Of a DNA stretch of 11,253 nt, positions 1 to 6,686 are shown one piece after another. The DNA is from Nocardioidaceae bacterium. GTDB taxonomy: Bacteria > Actinomycetota > Actinomycetes > Propionibacteriales > Nocardioidaceae. Location of the stretch: positions 1-11,253 of the forward strand of contig JAICRS010000087.1 of assembly GCA_025966335.1 (NCBI GenBank), in the 5' to 3' direction. The notes below the pieces were generated by a model. It did no database searches, was not told the origin of the DNA, and worked only from the letters and a program-made list of their open reading frames with translations. How positions within the stretch are numbered: the stretch's first letter is position 1; each line of letters opens with the position of its first letter. Both the position numbers and the translations under genes were made by a program.

Positions 1-1
1 G

Positions 2-1255
2 CGGACGATGCGGTGGCTGGACCGGACCGCGGTCGAGGTCACCGGCATGACCCAGCGCGGGTCGGTGGGCATCTACCTCAGCGTGATCCTCGCGGTCGTC
101 GTGCTCCTGCCCGGAGCCGCGGTGCCGGCCGGGCTCGACGGACCCGTGGACCTGACCCTGTGGGACTCCCCCGCCCAGCTGGTCGTGGGCAGCATCATGG
201 TCGTCGCCGCGGTGCTCACCGTCCGGTCACGGCGACGGCTGAAGGCGGTGGTGATGGTCGGCGTCACCGGCTACGGCACCGGGATGCTGTTCCTGCTGCA
301 CGGAGCACCCGACCTGGCGCTGACCCAGATCCTGGTGGAGACCGTCACCCTCGTCGTCTTCGTGCTGGTGCTGCGCCGGCTGCCGGAGTACTTCACCAAC
401 CGGCCGCTCAGCCGCAGCCGCTACTGGCGGATGGCGATCGGCGCACTCGTCGCGGTGGCGGTGGCCGGTTTCATGATCGTCACCACCAACGCCCGCACCG
501 CCACCCCGGTCTCGGTCGACTTCGCCCGGGAGGCGGTCGAGTACGGCGGCGGCAACAACATCGTCAACGTCACCCTGGTCGACATCCGCGCCTGGGACAC
601 GATGGGCGAGCTCGCGGTGCTGGTGGCCGCGGCGACCGGCGTCGCCAGCCTGGTGTTCCTGCAGACGCGGACCTCCAGCATCCGCCGGGTCTACGACATC
701 CCCTACCCGACCTTGGTGGAGAAGGTGCCGACGGCGGCCGGACGCCGGGTGTGGCTGCCCGGCGGACGCACGCTGACCCCCGAACGACGGTCGATCATCT
801 TCGAGGTGATCACCCGGCTGGTGTTCCACACGATCGTGGTGTTCTCGCTGTTCCTGCTGTTCTCCGGCCACAACAACCCCGGCGGTGGCTTCGCCGCGGG
901 ACTGGTCACCGGTCTGGCGCTGATGGTCCGCTACCTCGCCGGCGGCCGCTACGAGCTGGACGAGGCGGCACCGGTGGACGCCGGCGCGCTGCTGGGCGTC
1001 GGACTGGCGATCGCCACCGGCTCGGGACTGGCCCCGCTCGCGTTCGGCGGTGCCGTGCTGCAGAGCGCGGTGGTCGACCTGCACGCCCCCCTGCTCGGCG
1101 ACATCCACCTGGTCACCTCGGTGTTCTTCGACGTCGGCGTCTACCTGGTGGTCGTCGGGCTCATCCTGGACCTGCTGCGCAGCCTGGGCTCCGGGATCGA
1201 CCGGCACATCATCCGCGAGGAGCGCGACCGCGCGGCCGCGGAGGTGGCGCGATGA
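2..1255 (+). CDS. mrpA: Na+/H+ antiporter subunit A, MrpA-MrpB fusion (3' part)
   Basis: Membrane subunit of the Mrp cation/proton antiporter; only the C-terminal ~417 codons are in the window and the frame is open through the left edge, so the first ATG (position 8) is probably internal. Numbering from that ATG: several membrane segments come first, then the conserved MrpA/DUF4040 stretch HGAPDLALTQILVETV (98-113), whose acidic residues match the MbhD-like region of the complex. An MbhE-like motif VDIRAWDTMGE follows at 191-201. From about 258 an MnhB domain begins, marked by FSGHNNPGGGFAAGL (286-300) and FDVGVYLVVVG (374-384). MrpB is therefore fused to MrpA, as in PhaAB of rhizobia and in many actinobacteria, and no separate mrpB follows. 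The missing N-terminal part should carry the NuoL-like proton channel. The stop overlaps the mrpC start by 4 nt (ATGA). Confidence 0.93.
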   Translation, partial: RTMRWLDRTAVEVTGMTQRGSVGIYLSVILAVVVLLPGAAVPAGLDGPVDLTLWDSPAQLVVGSIMVVAAVLTVRSRRRLKAVVMVGVTGYGTGMLFLLHGAPDLALTQILVETVTLVVFVLVLRRLPEYFTNRPLSRSRYWRMAIGALVAVAVAGFMIVTTNARTATPVSVDFAREAVEYGGGNNIVNVTLVDIRAWDTMGELAVLVAAATGVASLVFLQTRTSSIRRVYDIPYPTLVEKVPTAAGRRVWLPGGRTLTPERRSIIFEVITRLVFHTIVVFSLFLLFSGHNNPGGGFAAGLVTGLALMVRYLAGGRYELDEAAPVDAGALLGVGLAIATGSGLAPLAFGGAVLQSAVVDLHAPLLGDIHLVTSVFFDVGVYLVVVGLILDLLRSLGSGIDRHIIREERDRAAAEVAR

Positions 1256-1707
1256 CCGCGGACCTGACCCTGATCAGCACCGCGTCGGTGATGATCGGCT
1301 GCGGCGTGTACCTGATCCTCGAACGCAGCCTGACCCGGGTGCTGGTCGGGCTGGTGCTGCTCAGCAACGGGGTGAACGTGCTGTTCCTGGTGGCCAGCGG
1401 TCCGGCCGGCCGGGCGCCGATCGTCGGCCTGTCCCCGCCGCCGGCGACGATGAGTGACCCGCTGCCCCAGGCGCTGGTGCTCACCGCGATCGTGATCACG
1501 TTGGGCACGACCGCGTTCCTGCTCGCGATGGCCTACCGCAGCTGGCAGCTGACCGGCCACGACGACGTACAGGACGACGTCGAGGACGCCGCGATCCGGA
1601 GGCTCGCCGCGGCCGACGAGGCCTCGGACAGCTACGACCTGTCCCAGCGCGCCGGCGACGAGGACGACCTGGTCGAACCGGCGCAGGAGGAGGGCCGGCC
1701 GCGATGA
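1252..1707 (+). CDS. mrpC: Na+/H+ antiporter subunit C (MrpC)
   Basis: Small NuoK-like membrane subunit of the Mrp complex, 151 aa. Three hydrophobic segments lie at about 5-23, 28-49 and 72-95. Family motifs are LSNGVNVL (37-44) and DPLPQALVLTAIVI (69-82). The ATG start overlaps the mrpA stop, with a GGAGG-like element about 8 nt upstream, and the stop overlaps the mrpD ATG, which fixes the frame. MrpC is usually about 110-120 aa. Here an extra hydrophilic, very acidic tail of roughly 50 residues follows the last membrane segment (from about residue 102, with DDVQDDVED and AGDEDDLVEPAQEE). The role of this tail is unknown. The same reading frame stays open far upstream opposite mrpA, but only this part looks like a protein. 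Confidence 0.95.
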   Translation: MTADLTLISTASVMIGCGVYLILERSLTRVLVGLVLLSNGVNVLFLVASGPAGRAPIVGLSPPPATMSDPLPQALVLTAIVITLGTTAFLLAMAYRSWQLTGHDDVQDDVEDAAIRRLAAADEASDSYDLSQRAGDEDDLVEPAQEEGRPR

Positions 1708-3395
1708 ACGCGCTCGTACCGCTCCCGGTGATCCTGCCGCTGCTCGGTGCCGGTCTGGCGCTGATGCTCAGCCGGCGACAGGCGCTGCAACGCGCGGTGA
1801 GTACGACGACGCTGGTGGCTGTCGTGGTGATCGCGAGCATCCTGCTCTACCAGGCCGACCGGAACGGCCCGCAGGTGATCTGGATCGGCGGTTGGCCCGA
1901 ACCGCTCGGGATCTCGCTGGTCGCCGACCGGGTCTCCGCGATGATGCTGCTGGTGTCCGCCGTGGTCACGCTCGGCGTGCTGGTCTACTCCATCGGGCAG
2001 GGCATGACCGGCGACGACCGGGACACCCCGCTGACGATCTACCACCCCACGTACCTGGTGCTGGCCGCGGGCGTCGGCAACGCGTTCCTCGCCGGCGACC
2101 TGTTCAACCTGTTCGTCAGCTTCGAGATCCTGCTGTTCGCCAGCTACGTGCTGCTGACCCTGGGCGGCACCGGTTCCCGGATCCGCGCCGGCACCATCTA
2201 CGTGGTCGTCAACATCGTGTCCTCGATGCTGTTCCTGATCTCCATCGCCGCCGTCTACGCCGCGACCGGCAGCCTGAACCTCGCGCAGCTCGCCGGCCGG
2301 ATCGCCGAGCTGCCGGACTCGGTCAGCCTGGTCCTCCAGCTGCTGCTGCTCACCACGTTCTCGATCAAGGCCGCGGTGTTCCCGCTCTCCTTCTGGCTGC
2401 CGGACAGCTACCCGACCGCACCCGCGCCGGTGACCGCGGTGTTCGCGGGCCTGCTGACGAAGGTCGGCGTCTACGCGATCATGCGCATCCAGACGCTGCT
2501 GTTCGCGGACAGCCCGCTGTCCGACCTGCTGCTGTGGGCCGCACTGCTGACGATGCTGGTCGGCATCCTCGGTGCGATCGCCCAGTCCGACATCAAACGG
2601 ATGCTGTCGTTCACGCTGGTCAGCCACATCGGCTTCATGCTGTTCGGGATCGGCCTCGGCACCGCCGCCGGGTTCTCCGGCGCGATCTTCTATGTAGCCC
2701 ACCACATCACGATCCAGACGGCACTGTTCCTGGTTCTCGGGCTGGTCGAGCGACGCGCCGGCAGCACCAGCCTGCTCCGGCTCGGTGGGCTGGCCCGGCT
2801 CGCCCCGCTGCTCGGCGTGCTGTTCTTCGTGCCGGCGATGAACCTCGCCGGGATCCCGCCGATGTCGGGGTTCCTCGGCAAGGTCGGCCTGCTCGAGGCG
2901 GGTCTCCAGGTCGGCTCACCGCTGGCCCTCGCCCTGGTCGGCAGCAGCGTGCTGACCAGCCTGCTCACGCTGTACGCCGTGGCGAAGACCTGGAGCGTGG
3001 CCTTCTGGCGGACCCCGGAGCAGGCCCACGAGATGGCCCAGGCGCTGCCGGAGCCCGACGAGCGGCGGCCGCTCCTCGACCCCGAGGTGGTGCGGCACGG
3101 CGACCACGTCCACGTCGGCACCGCCACCTACGGGCGACGGGAGCTCGACGAGGCGCGCAGCATCCGTGACGAGGAGGACGGCACCAACCGGGACCTGCAC
3201 CAGCTGCTGCAGGCTGGTGAGCTGCCCGACACGCTGCCCCGGACCATGGTCGGGGCGACCGGTGGCCTGATCGCGTTCAGCCTCGGTCTGACCTTGGTGG
3301 CCGGCCCGATGTTCGGGTTCACCGACCGGGCGGCTGCCGACATGCTCGAACGCGATCCCTACATCTCCTCCGTCCTCTCCGGTGGTGCCCGGTGA
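1704..3395 (+). CDS. mrpD: Na+/H+ antiporter subunit D (MrpD)
   Basis: NuoN/NuoM-like proton-translocating membrane subunit of the Mrp antiporter, 563 aa. The proton-antiporter (Proton_antipo_M) core spans about 110-430. Visible ion-path residues are the glutamate in VSFEILL (E141), the lysine in FSIKAAVFPL (K222), K253 in LLTKVGVYA, H308 in VSHIGFM and K393 in FLGKVGL. These match the conserved Glu/Lys relay of complex I antiporter-like subunits. The ATG overlaps the mrpC stop, and a purine-rich AGGAGG lies about 13 nt upstream. Family members are commonly about 490-500 aa. The excess here is a charged hydrophilic stretch at about 437-512, between the last two membrane segments, which includes RHGDHVHVG. 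The final membrane segment is about 513-537. Stop and mrpE start overlap (GTGA). Confidence 0.96.
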   Translation: MNALVPLPVILPLLGAGLALMLSRRQALQRAVSTTTLVAVVVIASILLYQADRNGPQVIWIGGWPEPLGISLVADRVSAMMLLVSAVVTLGVLVYSIGQGMTGDDRDTPLTIYHPTYLVLAAGVGNAFLAGDLFNLFVSFEILLFASYVLLTLGGTGSRIRAGTIYVVVNIVSSMLFLISIAAVYAATGSLNLAQLAGRIAELPDSVSLVLQLLLLTTFSIKAAVFPLSFWLPDSYPTAPAPVTAVFAGLLTKVGVYAIMRIQTLLFADSPLSDLLLWAALLTMLVGILGAIAQSDIKRMLSFTLVSHIGFMLFGIGLGTAAGFSGAIFYVAHHITIQTALFLVLGLVERRAGSTSLLRLGGLARLAPLLGVLFFVPAMNLAGIPPMSGFLGKVGLLEAGLQVGSPLALALVGSSVLTSLLTLYAVAKTWSVAFWRTPEQAHEMAQALPEPDERRPLLDPEVVRHGDHVHVGTATYGRRELDEARSIRDEEDGTNRDLHQLLQAGELPDTLPRTMVGATGGLIAFSLGLTLVAGPMFGFTDRAAADMLERDPYISSVLSGGAR

Positions 3396-3973
3396 GCCCG
3401 GTGCTGAAGCAGCGGCGCGACGGCAGCCTGCGGCCGGCGAGGTACCGGTCCCTGCAGTGGCCGGTGATCGCCTGGCTCGCCGTGGTGTGGATCGCGCTGT
3501 GGGGTGACGTGTCGATCGCCAACCTCCTGGGCGGGATCCTCGTCGGCGTGGTGGTGTGCCTGGTGTTCCCGCTGCCACCGCTGCGGATGCAGCTACGGAT
3601 CCGGCCGGTCTGGCTGGCCTGGCTGGTGGTCCGCTTCCTCGCCGACGTCATCGCCGCGAGCGTCGACGTCGCCTGGAAGACGCTTCAGTTCCACCGCTCG
3701 CCGCGGAACGCGGTCATCGAGGTCGACCTGCTGACGCAGTCCGACTTCGTGCTGACCATCGTCGCGGAGATGGTCTCCCTGGTTCCGGGCAGCCTCGTGG
3801 TGGAGGCCCGCCGGTCCACCCACACGCTGTTCCTGCACGTCCTCGATGTCCGTGACCTGGCCGGGGTGGAGCAGTTCCGCAGCCGCGTCTTCACGCTCGA
3901 ACGCCGGGTGGTGCTCGCGCTCGGCGCCGAGACGGCTCATCTCGAGACCTCAACGGAAGGATCGCCACCGTGA
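3392..3973 (+). CDS. mrpE: Na+/H+ antiporter subunit E (MrpE)
   Basis: MrpE/MnhE (PhaE) subunit, 193 aa, with a GTG start overlapping the mrpD stop. A basic N-terminus is followed by hydrophobic segments at about 24-38, 44-62 and 73-90, then a soluble C-terminal domain. Family signatures are WLVVRFLADVIAASVDVAW (77-95), the MVSLVPGSLVVE stretch (127-138), and THTLFLHVLDV (143-153). This subunit has no homologue in respiratory complex I and is needed for assembly or stability of the Mrp complex in characterised bacteria. Length is at the upper end for the family (commonly 160-190). The stop overlaps the mrpF GTG by 4 nt. Confidence 0.93.
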   Translation: MSPVLKQRRDGSLRPARYRSLQWPVIAWLAVVWIALWGDVSIANLLGGILVGVVVCLVFPLPPLRMQLRIRPVWLAWLVVRFLADVIAASVDVAWKTLQFHRSPRNAVIEVDLLTQSDFVLTIVAEMVSLVPGSLVVEARRSTHTLFLHVLDVRDLAGVEQFRSRVFTLERRVVLALGAETAHLETSTEGSPP

Positions 3974-4248
3974 CCGTCGTACTCGCCATCTGCGTCGGCA
4001 TGCTCGCGCTGGCCGCGCTGCTGCTGGTGATCCGGATCGCTCTCGGGCCGACCATGCTGGACCGCGTGGTCGCGCTGGACGTCCTGGTCGCGGTGATCAT
4101 CTGCGGCCTCGCCCTGGAGGCCGCGGCCAACCGGCACACGACCACGCTGCCGGTCCTGGTGGTGCTGAGCCTGGTCGGTTTCGTCGGCTCGGTCAGCGTG
4201 GCGCGGTTCACCAGGGGAGTCGACGACGTCGAGGCGGAGCACTCATGA
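3970..4248 (+). CDS. mrpF: Na+/H+ antiporter subunit F (MrpF)
   Basis: MrpF/MnhF (PhaF) subunit, 92 aa, with three membrane segments at about 3-22, 36-53 and 59-78. The family signature GPTMLDRVVALD is at 27-38. The GTG start overlaps the mrpE stop and has an AAGGA element 8 nt upstream, which supports this start. It is a small integral membrane subunit required for assembly of the Mrp antiporter. The short C-terminal tail is acidic. The stop overlaps the mrpG ATG. Confidence 0.94.
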   Translation: MTVVLAICVGMLALAALLLVIRIALGPTMLDRVVALDVLVAVIICGLALEAAANRHTTTLPVLVVLSLVGFVGSVSVARFTRGVDDVEAEHS

Positions 4249-4613
4249 GCTGGGGTGCGGTCGCGGACGTGGTGTCGGCGGCGCTGCTGGTGACCGGTGC
4301 ACTGCTCGCGCTGATCGCGGCCGTCGGCGTACTCAGGTTCCCCGACGTGCTCACCCGGATGCACTCGGCGACCAAGCCCCAGGTGCTCGGGCTGATCCTG
4401 GTGCTGCTCGGCCTGGGGTTCCGGCTGCGCGACCTCGGATCGCTCGGGCTGCTGTTCCTGGTGGCGCTGTTCCAGCTCGTCACGTCCCCGATCGCCAGCC
4501 ACATGGTCGGGCGGGCGTCGTTCCGCGCCGGTCAGGTGCGCCAGGACCTGCTGGTCGTCGACGAGCTCAGCGACGTGCTCCCCGGCCACGAGGAACCCCG
4601 CGGCGCCCCCTGA
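4245..4613 (+). CDS. mrpG: Na+/H+ antiporter subunit G (MrpG)
   Basis: MrpG/MnhG (PhaG) subunit, 122 aa, last gene of the operon. Three hydrophobic segments lie at about 7-30, 46-59 and 66-86. The family signature GVLRFPDVLTRMHSATK is at 28-44, followed by GLGFR and PIASHMVGRA. The ATG overlaps the mrpF stop. A hydrophilic C-terminus of about 30 residues follows the last membrane segment. The operon order A(B)-C-D-E-F-G is the compact Mrp arrangement in which MrpB is fused to MrpA. Confidence 0.94.
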   Translation: MSWGAVADVVSAALLVTGALLALIAAVGVLRFPDVLTRMHSATKPQVLGLILVLLGLGFRLRDLGSLGLLFLVALFQLVTSPIASHMVGRASFRAGQVRQDLLVVDELSDVLPGHEEPRGAP

Positions 4614-4618
4614 CCCCC

Positions 4619-4684
4619 GCCGAGCCGTCAGGTTTGGCGGGCCGAGCCGTCAGGTTTAGCGGGCCGAGCCGTCAGGTCTTGCGG
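4619..4684 (+). repeat. Three tandem 22-bp repeats after mrpG
   Basis: Three head-to-tail copies of a 22-bp unit occupy 4619-4640, 4641-4662 and 4663-4684. Each copy contains GCCGAGCCGTCAGGT at its left end and GCGG at its right end, and copies differ only within the TTTG/TTTA/CTTG segment. The array begins 5 nt after the mrpG stop and contains no gene. It lies in the 3' region of the mrp transcript. Function unknown; it could be a slippage-prone minisatellite or part of transcript-end structure. Confidence 0.85.
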
Positions 4685-4710
4685 ATGCGCCCATCGCGTG
4701 CGCAGAACGA

Positions 4711-4746
4711 CCGGGCGGGCCGCACCCTCAGGTACGGCCCGCCCGG
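4711..4746. terminator. Probable bidirectional hairpin terminator
   Basis: A perfect 12-bp inverted repeat, CCGGGCGGGCCG at 4711-4722 and its complement at 4735-4746, flanks a 12-nt loop. It sits between two converging genes, mrpG ending at 4613 and the helicase ending at 4764. There is no clear T tract on either side, which is common for GC-rich actinobacterial terminators. Role inferred from position and stem strength. Confidence 0.65.
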
Positions 4747-4763
4747 TCGATGGTGCGGCTTGT

Positions 4764-6467
4764 TCAGTTCCCGGTTTGTGACCAGCGCGGCTTGCGGGGA
4801 CGCTCGGGTGCCGAGTCGAACCCGTCCGGTCGGCCGGCGCCGCGACGGTCCCGCGAGTCGTCCGAGCGGCGGAAGTCCGGTCGCTCACTGCGCTGCGGCC
4901 GGTCGGCGCGGAAGCCGCGGTCGCGGAAGTCCGGTCGCTCGCTGCGCTGGGGGCGGTCGCTGCCACGCTGAGGACGGTCGGACCCGAAGGACCGCTCGTC
5001 CCGCGCCGAGCGCGAGTCACCGTGCCGGTCGGTGCGTGCGGGGCGGGAGTCGGTACGGCGGTCGCCGCGGAACGAGCCCCGGTCCTCGCGGAAGCCGCCT
5101 CGATCCTCACGGCCGCCACCCCGCTCATCGCGGTTGCCCTGGTAACCGCCACGTGAACCACCACGGTCCTCGCGGTTGCCCTGATAGCCGCCACGGTTAC
5201 CGGCGCCGTACCGGCCGCTGGACGTGCCACGCGAAGCACCGCCACGCGGAGCTCCGCCGCGACGGGGCGCGGGTGCCTGCTCGCCGGACTCCGCCAGCGC
5301 TTCAGCGGTCATCGGTCGCGGCGCGGACCGGATGTCGTGGTGACGCGGCTCGACGCCGGCCCGGGACTGCAGCCGGACGATCTCGTCGAGCTGGCGCGGG
5401 GTGGTGATCGTGACCACGGCACCGGACTGGCCGGCACGAGCGGTCCGACCCGAACGGTGCAGGTAGGCCTTGGCGTCCGCAGGCGCGTCGTAGTGCACGA
5501 CCAGGCCGACGTGGTCGACGTGGATGCCGCGGGCGGCGACGTCGGTGGCCACCACGACCTGCGCCTTCCCAGTGGAGAACTTGTGCAGGTTCCGCTCGCG
5601 GACCCGCTGCGAGAGGTTGCCGTGCAGGTCCACCGCCTCGATCCCGCCCTGGGTCAGCGACTCGGCGAGGTCGGTGGCGCCCTCACGGGTGCGCGTGAAC
5701 ACGATCGAGCGGGGGTTGGCCTCGACGAGGGCGGTAGCGGCGGCGACCTTGTCGCGGAACCCGCCGACCACCATCACGTGGTGGTCCATCGTGGTGACCG
5801 AGCCCTCGTTGGCGTCGAGCTCGTGCAGCTTCGGCGAACGCAGGTGCGTGCGGACCAGGCGGTCCACGTCGCCGTCGAGCGTGGCGGACAGCAACATCCG
5901 CTGGCTGCCCTGCGGCGTCGCGCGCATCAGCTGGTCGACGACCGGGTAGAAGCCGAGGTCGCAGAGGTGGTCGGCCTCGTCGAGGACGGTGATCTCGATG
6001 TCGTCCATCCGGCAGGCACCGCGGTTGATCAGGTCCTCGAGCCGACCGGGCGTGGCCACGACGATGTCGGCGCCGTTGCGCAGTGCCTTGATCTGCCGGT
6101 CGTAGGGCGTGCCGCCGTACACCGTGGTCAGCTTCAGGCGCAGCGACTCGGCCAGCGGCTCGAGGGAACGACGGACCTGGCTGGCCAGCTCACGGGTGGG
6201 TACGACGATGAGCGCACGCGGATGTTTCGGGCGGCTCCGCTCACCGGCGAGGCGGGCCAGGATCGGCAGGCCGAAGGCCAGGGTCTTCCCGGACCCGGTC
6301 TGGGCGCGACCGAGCACGTCGTGCCCGCCGCGGGCGTCGGGGATGACCGCGGCCTGGACGGGCGTCGGCACGGTGATGCCCTGGCGGGCCAGTGCCGCGA
6401 TGAGCGGGGCGGGAAGGTCGAGTGCGTCGAAGGGCGCGGTGGACGGAACAGCAGTCGCTGAGGACAA
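4764..6467 (-). CDS. DEAD-box ATP-dependent RNA helicase with RGG/DR-rich tail
   Basis: Cytoplasmic RNA-unwinding ATPase of the DeaD/RhlE type, 567 aa. The motifs run in order: Q motif (F13, VPTPVQ 33-38), motif I AQTGSGKT (55-62), Ia PTRELA (90-95), GG (118-119), Ib TPGR (139-142), II DEAD (163-166), III SAT (194-196), V ATDVAARGIH (307-316) and VI HRSGRTARAG (337-346). The helicase core ends near 385. The remaining ~180 residues are low complexity, rich in RGG, GGYQGNR, DRGG and SERPDFR, as in tails that bind RNA non-specifically. The start is TTG at 6467, with GGAG 9 nt upstream and no later methionine before motif II. A likely role is ribosome assembly or mRNA turnover, possibly cold-induced. 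A long leader (6468-6703) separates it from the upstream NHL gene. Exact subfamily is uncertain, so no symbol is given. Confidence 0.95.
   Translation of the reverse strand: MSSATAVPSTAPFDALDLPAPLIAALARQGITVPTPVQAAVIPDARGGHDVLGRAQTGSGKTLAFGLPILARLAGERSRPKHPRALIVVPTRELASQVRRSLEPLAESLRLKLTTVYGGTPYDRQIKALRNGADIVVATPGRLEDLINRGACRMDDIEITVLDEADHLCDLGFYPVVDQLMRATPQGSQRMLLSATLDGDVDRLVRTHLRSPKLHELDANEGSVTTMDHHVMVVGGFRDKVAAATALVEANPRSIVFTRTREGATDLAESLTQGGIEAVDLHGNLSQRVRERNLHKFSTGKAQVVVATDVAARGIHVDHVGLVVHYDAPADAKAYLHRSGRTARAGQSGAVVTITTPRQLDEIVRLQSRAGVEPRHHDIRSAPRPMTAEALAESGEQAPAPRRGGAPRGGASRGTSSGRYGAGNRGGYQGNREDRGGSRGGYQGNRDERGGGREDRGGFREDRGSFRGDRRTDSRPARTDRHGDSRSARDERSFGSDRPQRGSDRPQRSERPDFRDRGFRADRPQRSERPDFRRSDDSRDRRGAGRPDGFDSAPERPRKPRWSQTGN
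4869..4958 (-). repeat. Imperfect 54-bp-spaced duplication in helicase tail
   Basis: Two near-identical segments at 4869-4904 and 4923-4958 begin with GCGGAAGTCCGGTCGCTC and differ at few positions over 27 nt. They encode the repeated RPQRSERPDFR motifs in the helicase C-terminal tail. This is an in-frame internal duplication within a low-complexity tail, not a mobile element. Confidence 0.7.
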
Positions 6468-6476
6468 GAGGAAGTA

Positions 6477-6480
6477 CTCC
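6477..6480 (-). promoter_or_regulatory. Shine-Dalgarno of helicase gene
   Basis: On the minus strand GGAG (6480 to 6477) lies 9 nt before the TTG at 6467-6465. It is the only ribosome binding site near this frame, and it supports TTG as the start despite the rare codon. Confidence 0.55.
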
Positions 6481-6499
6481 AGAAAATGGTCGGGCGCGT

Positions 6500-6548
6500 C
6501 CTAGCCCGGATGCCACGGTGTGGTCCGGCGAGCCAGCGAGACGCTAGG
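6500..6548 (-). promoter_or_regulatory. Nested inverted repeat in helicase leader
   Basis: A 6-bp outer stem (CCTAGC 6500-6505 with GCTAGG 6543-6548) encloses an inner hairpin directly stacked on one arm. The inner hairpin pairs CCGGA (6506-6510) with TCCGG (6524-6528) and CCAC (6513-6516) with GTGG (6520-6523), with a 2-nt bulge and a 3-nt loop. It ends 20 nt upstream of the helicase Shine-Dalgarno. It could be a cis-acting RNA structure controlling helicase expression. I do not recognise it as a known RNA family, and the pairing has only been checked by eye. Confidence 0.4.
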
Positions 6549-6611
6549 CACCCGATCCTTGGGTCTTGCGCGAGGCGTTTCCGAGATTCGCGCACCCACA
6601 CCGGGCGACAA
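6501..6611 (-). CDS. Possible 36-aa leader ORF upstream of helicase
   Basis: On the minus strand a perfect AGGAGG (6623 to 6618) is followed after 6 nt by TTG (6611-6609). It opens a 36-codon frame that begins MSPGVGARISETPRARP and ends with HPG and a TAG at 6503-6501. The peptide is basic and matches no family I know. The stop falls inside the 3' RNA arm of the nested inverted repeat, and the helicase TTG is 33 nt further on. An in-frame GTG eight codons earlier exists but is not placed behind a Shine-Dalgarno. The AGGAGG is the best ribosome binding site in this leader, which is the main support. The ORF may be a leader peptide or chance. Confidence 0.3.
   Translation of the reverse strand: MSPGVGARISETPRARPKDRVPSVSLARRTTPWHPG
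6567..6594 (-). other. Second inverted repeat in helicase leader
   Basis: Perfect 7-bp arms TGCGCGA (6567-6573) and TCGCGCA (6588-6594) flank a 14-nt loop. An adjacent GGGT (6561-6564) could pair either with ACCC at 6550-6553 or with ACCC at 6594-6597, so two alternative folds are imaginable. It overlaps the possible leader ORF. In GC-rich DNA such short stems occur by chance, so this is tentative. Confidence 0.3.
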
Positions 6612-6686
6612 GAAAGGCCTCCTGAGTTCCACCCTCGTCGCGTGCTGCGCGCCGAGCGGCAAACCCCGTGGCCTTGGCTGAGTCCA

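Noticed and set aside
13..1251. Open frame upstream of and in frame with mrpC, opposite mrpA codons
   Set aside because: Arg/Pro/Gly-rich product typical of a shifted frame in GC-rich DNA; only the part from 1252 is MrpC.
1632..2705. Long antisense open frame opposite mrpC/mrpD
   Set aside because: Composition is Gln/Arg/His/Gly/Asp-rich as expected of a reverse frame, and the opposite strand encodes clear MrpD motifs.
4619..4684. CRISPR array
   Set aside because: The 22-bp units are directly abutting with no spacers and no cas genes nearby.
4634..5407. Plus-strand gene between mrpG and the helicase
   Set aside because: Arg/Gly/Pro-rich shadow running through the repeats, the terminator hairpin and the helicase tail; no ribosome binding site or family.
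5337..6461. 374-codon plus-strand open frame opposite the helicase
   Set aside because: No family signature; fully covered by conserved helicase motifs on the minus strand.
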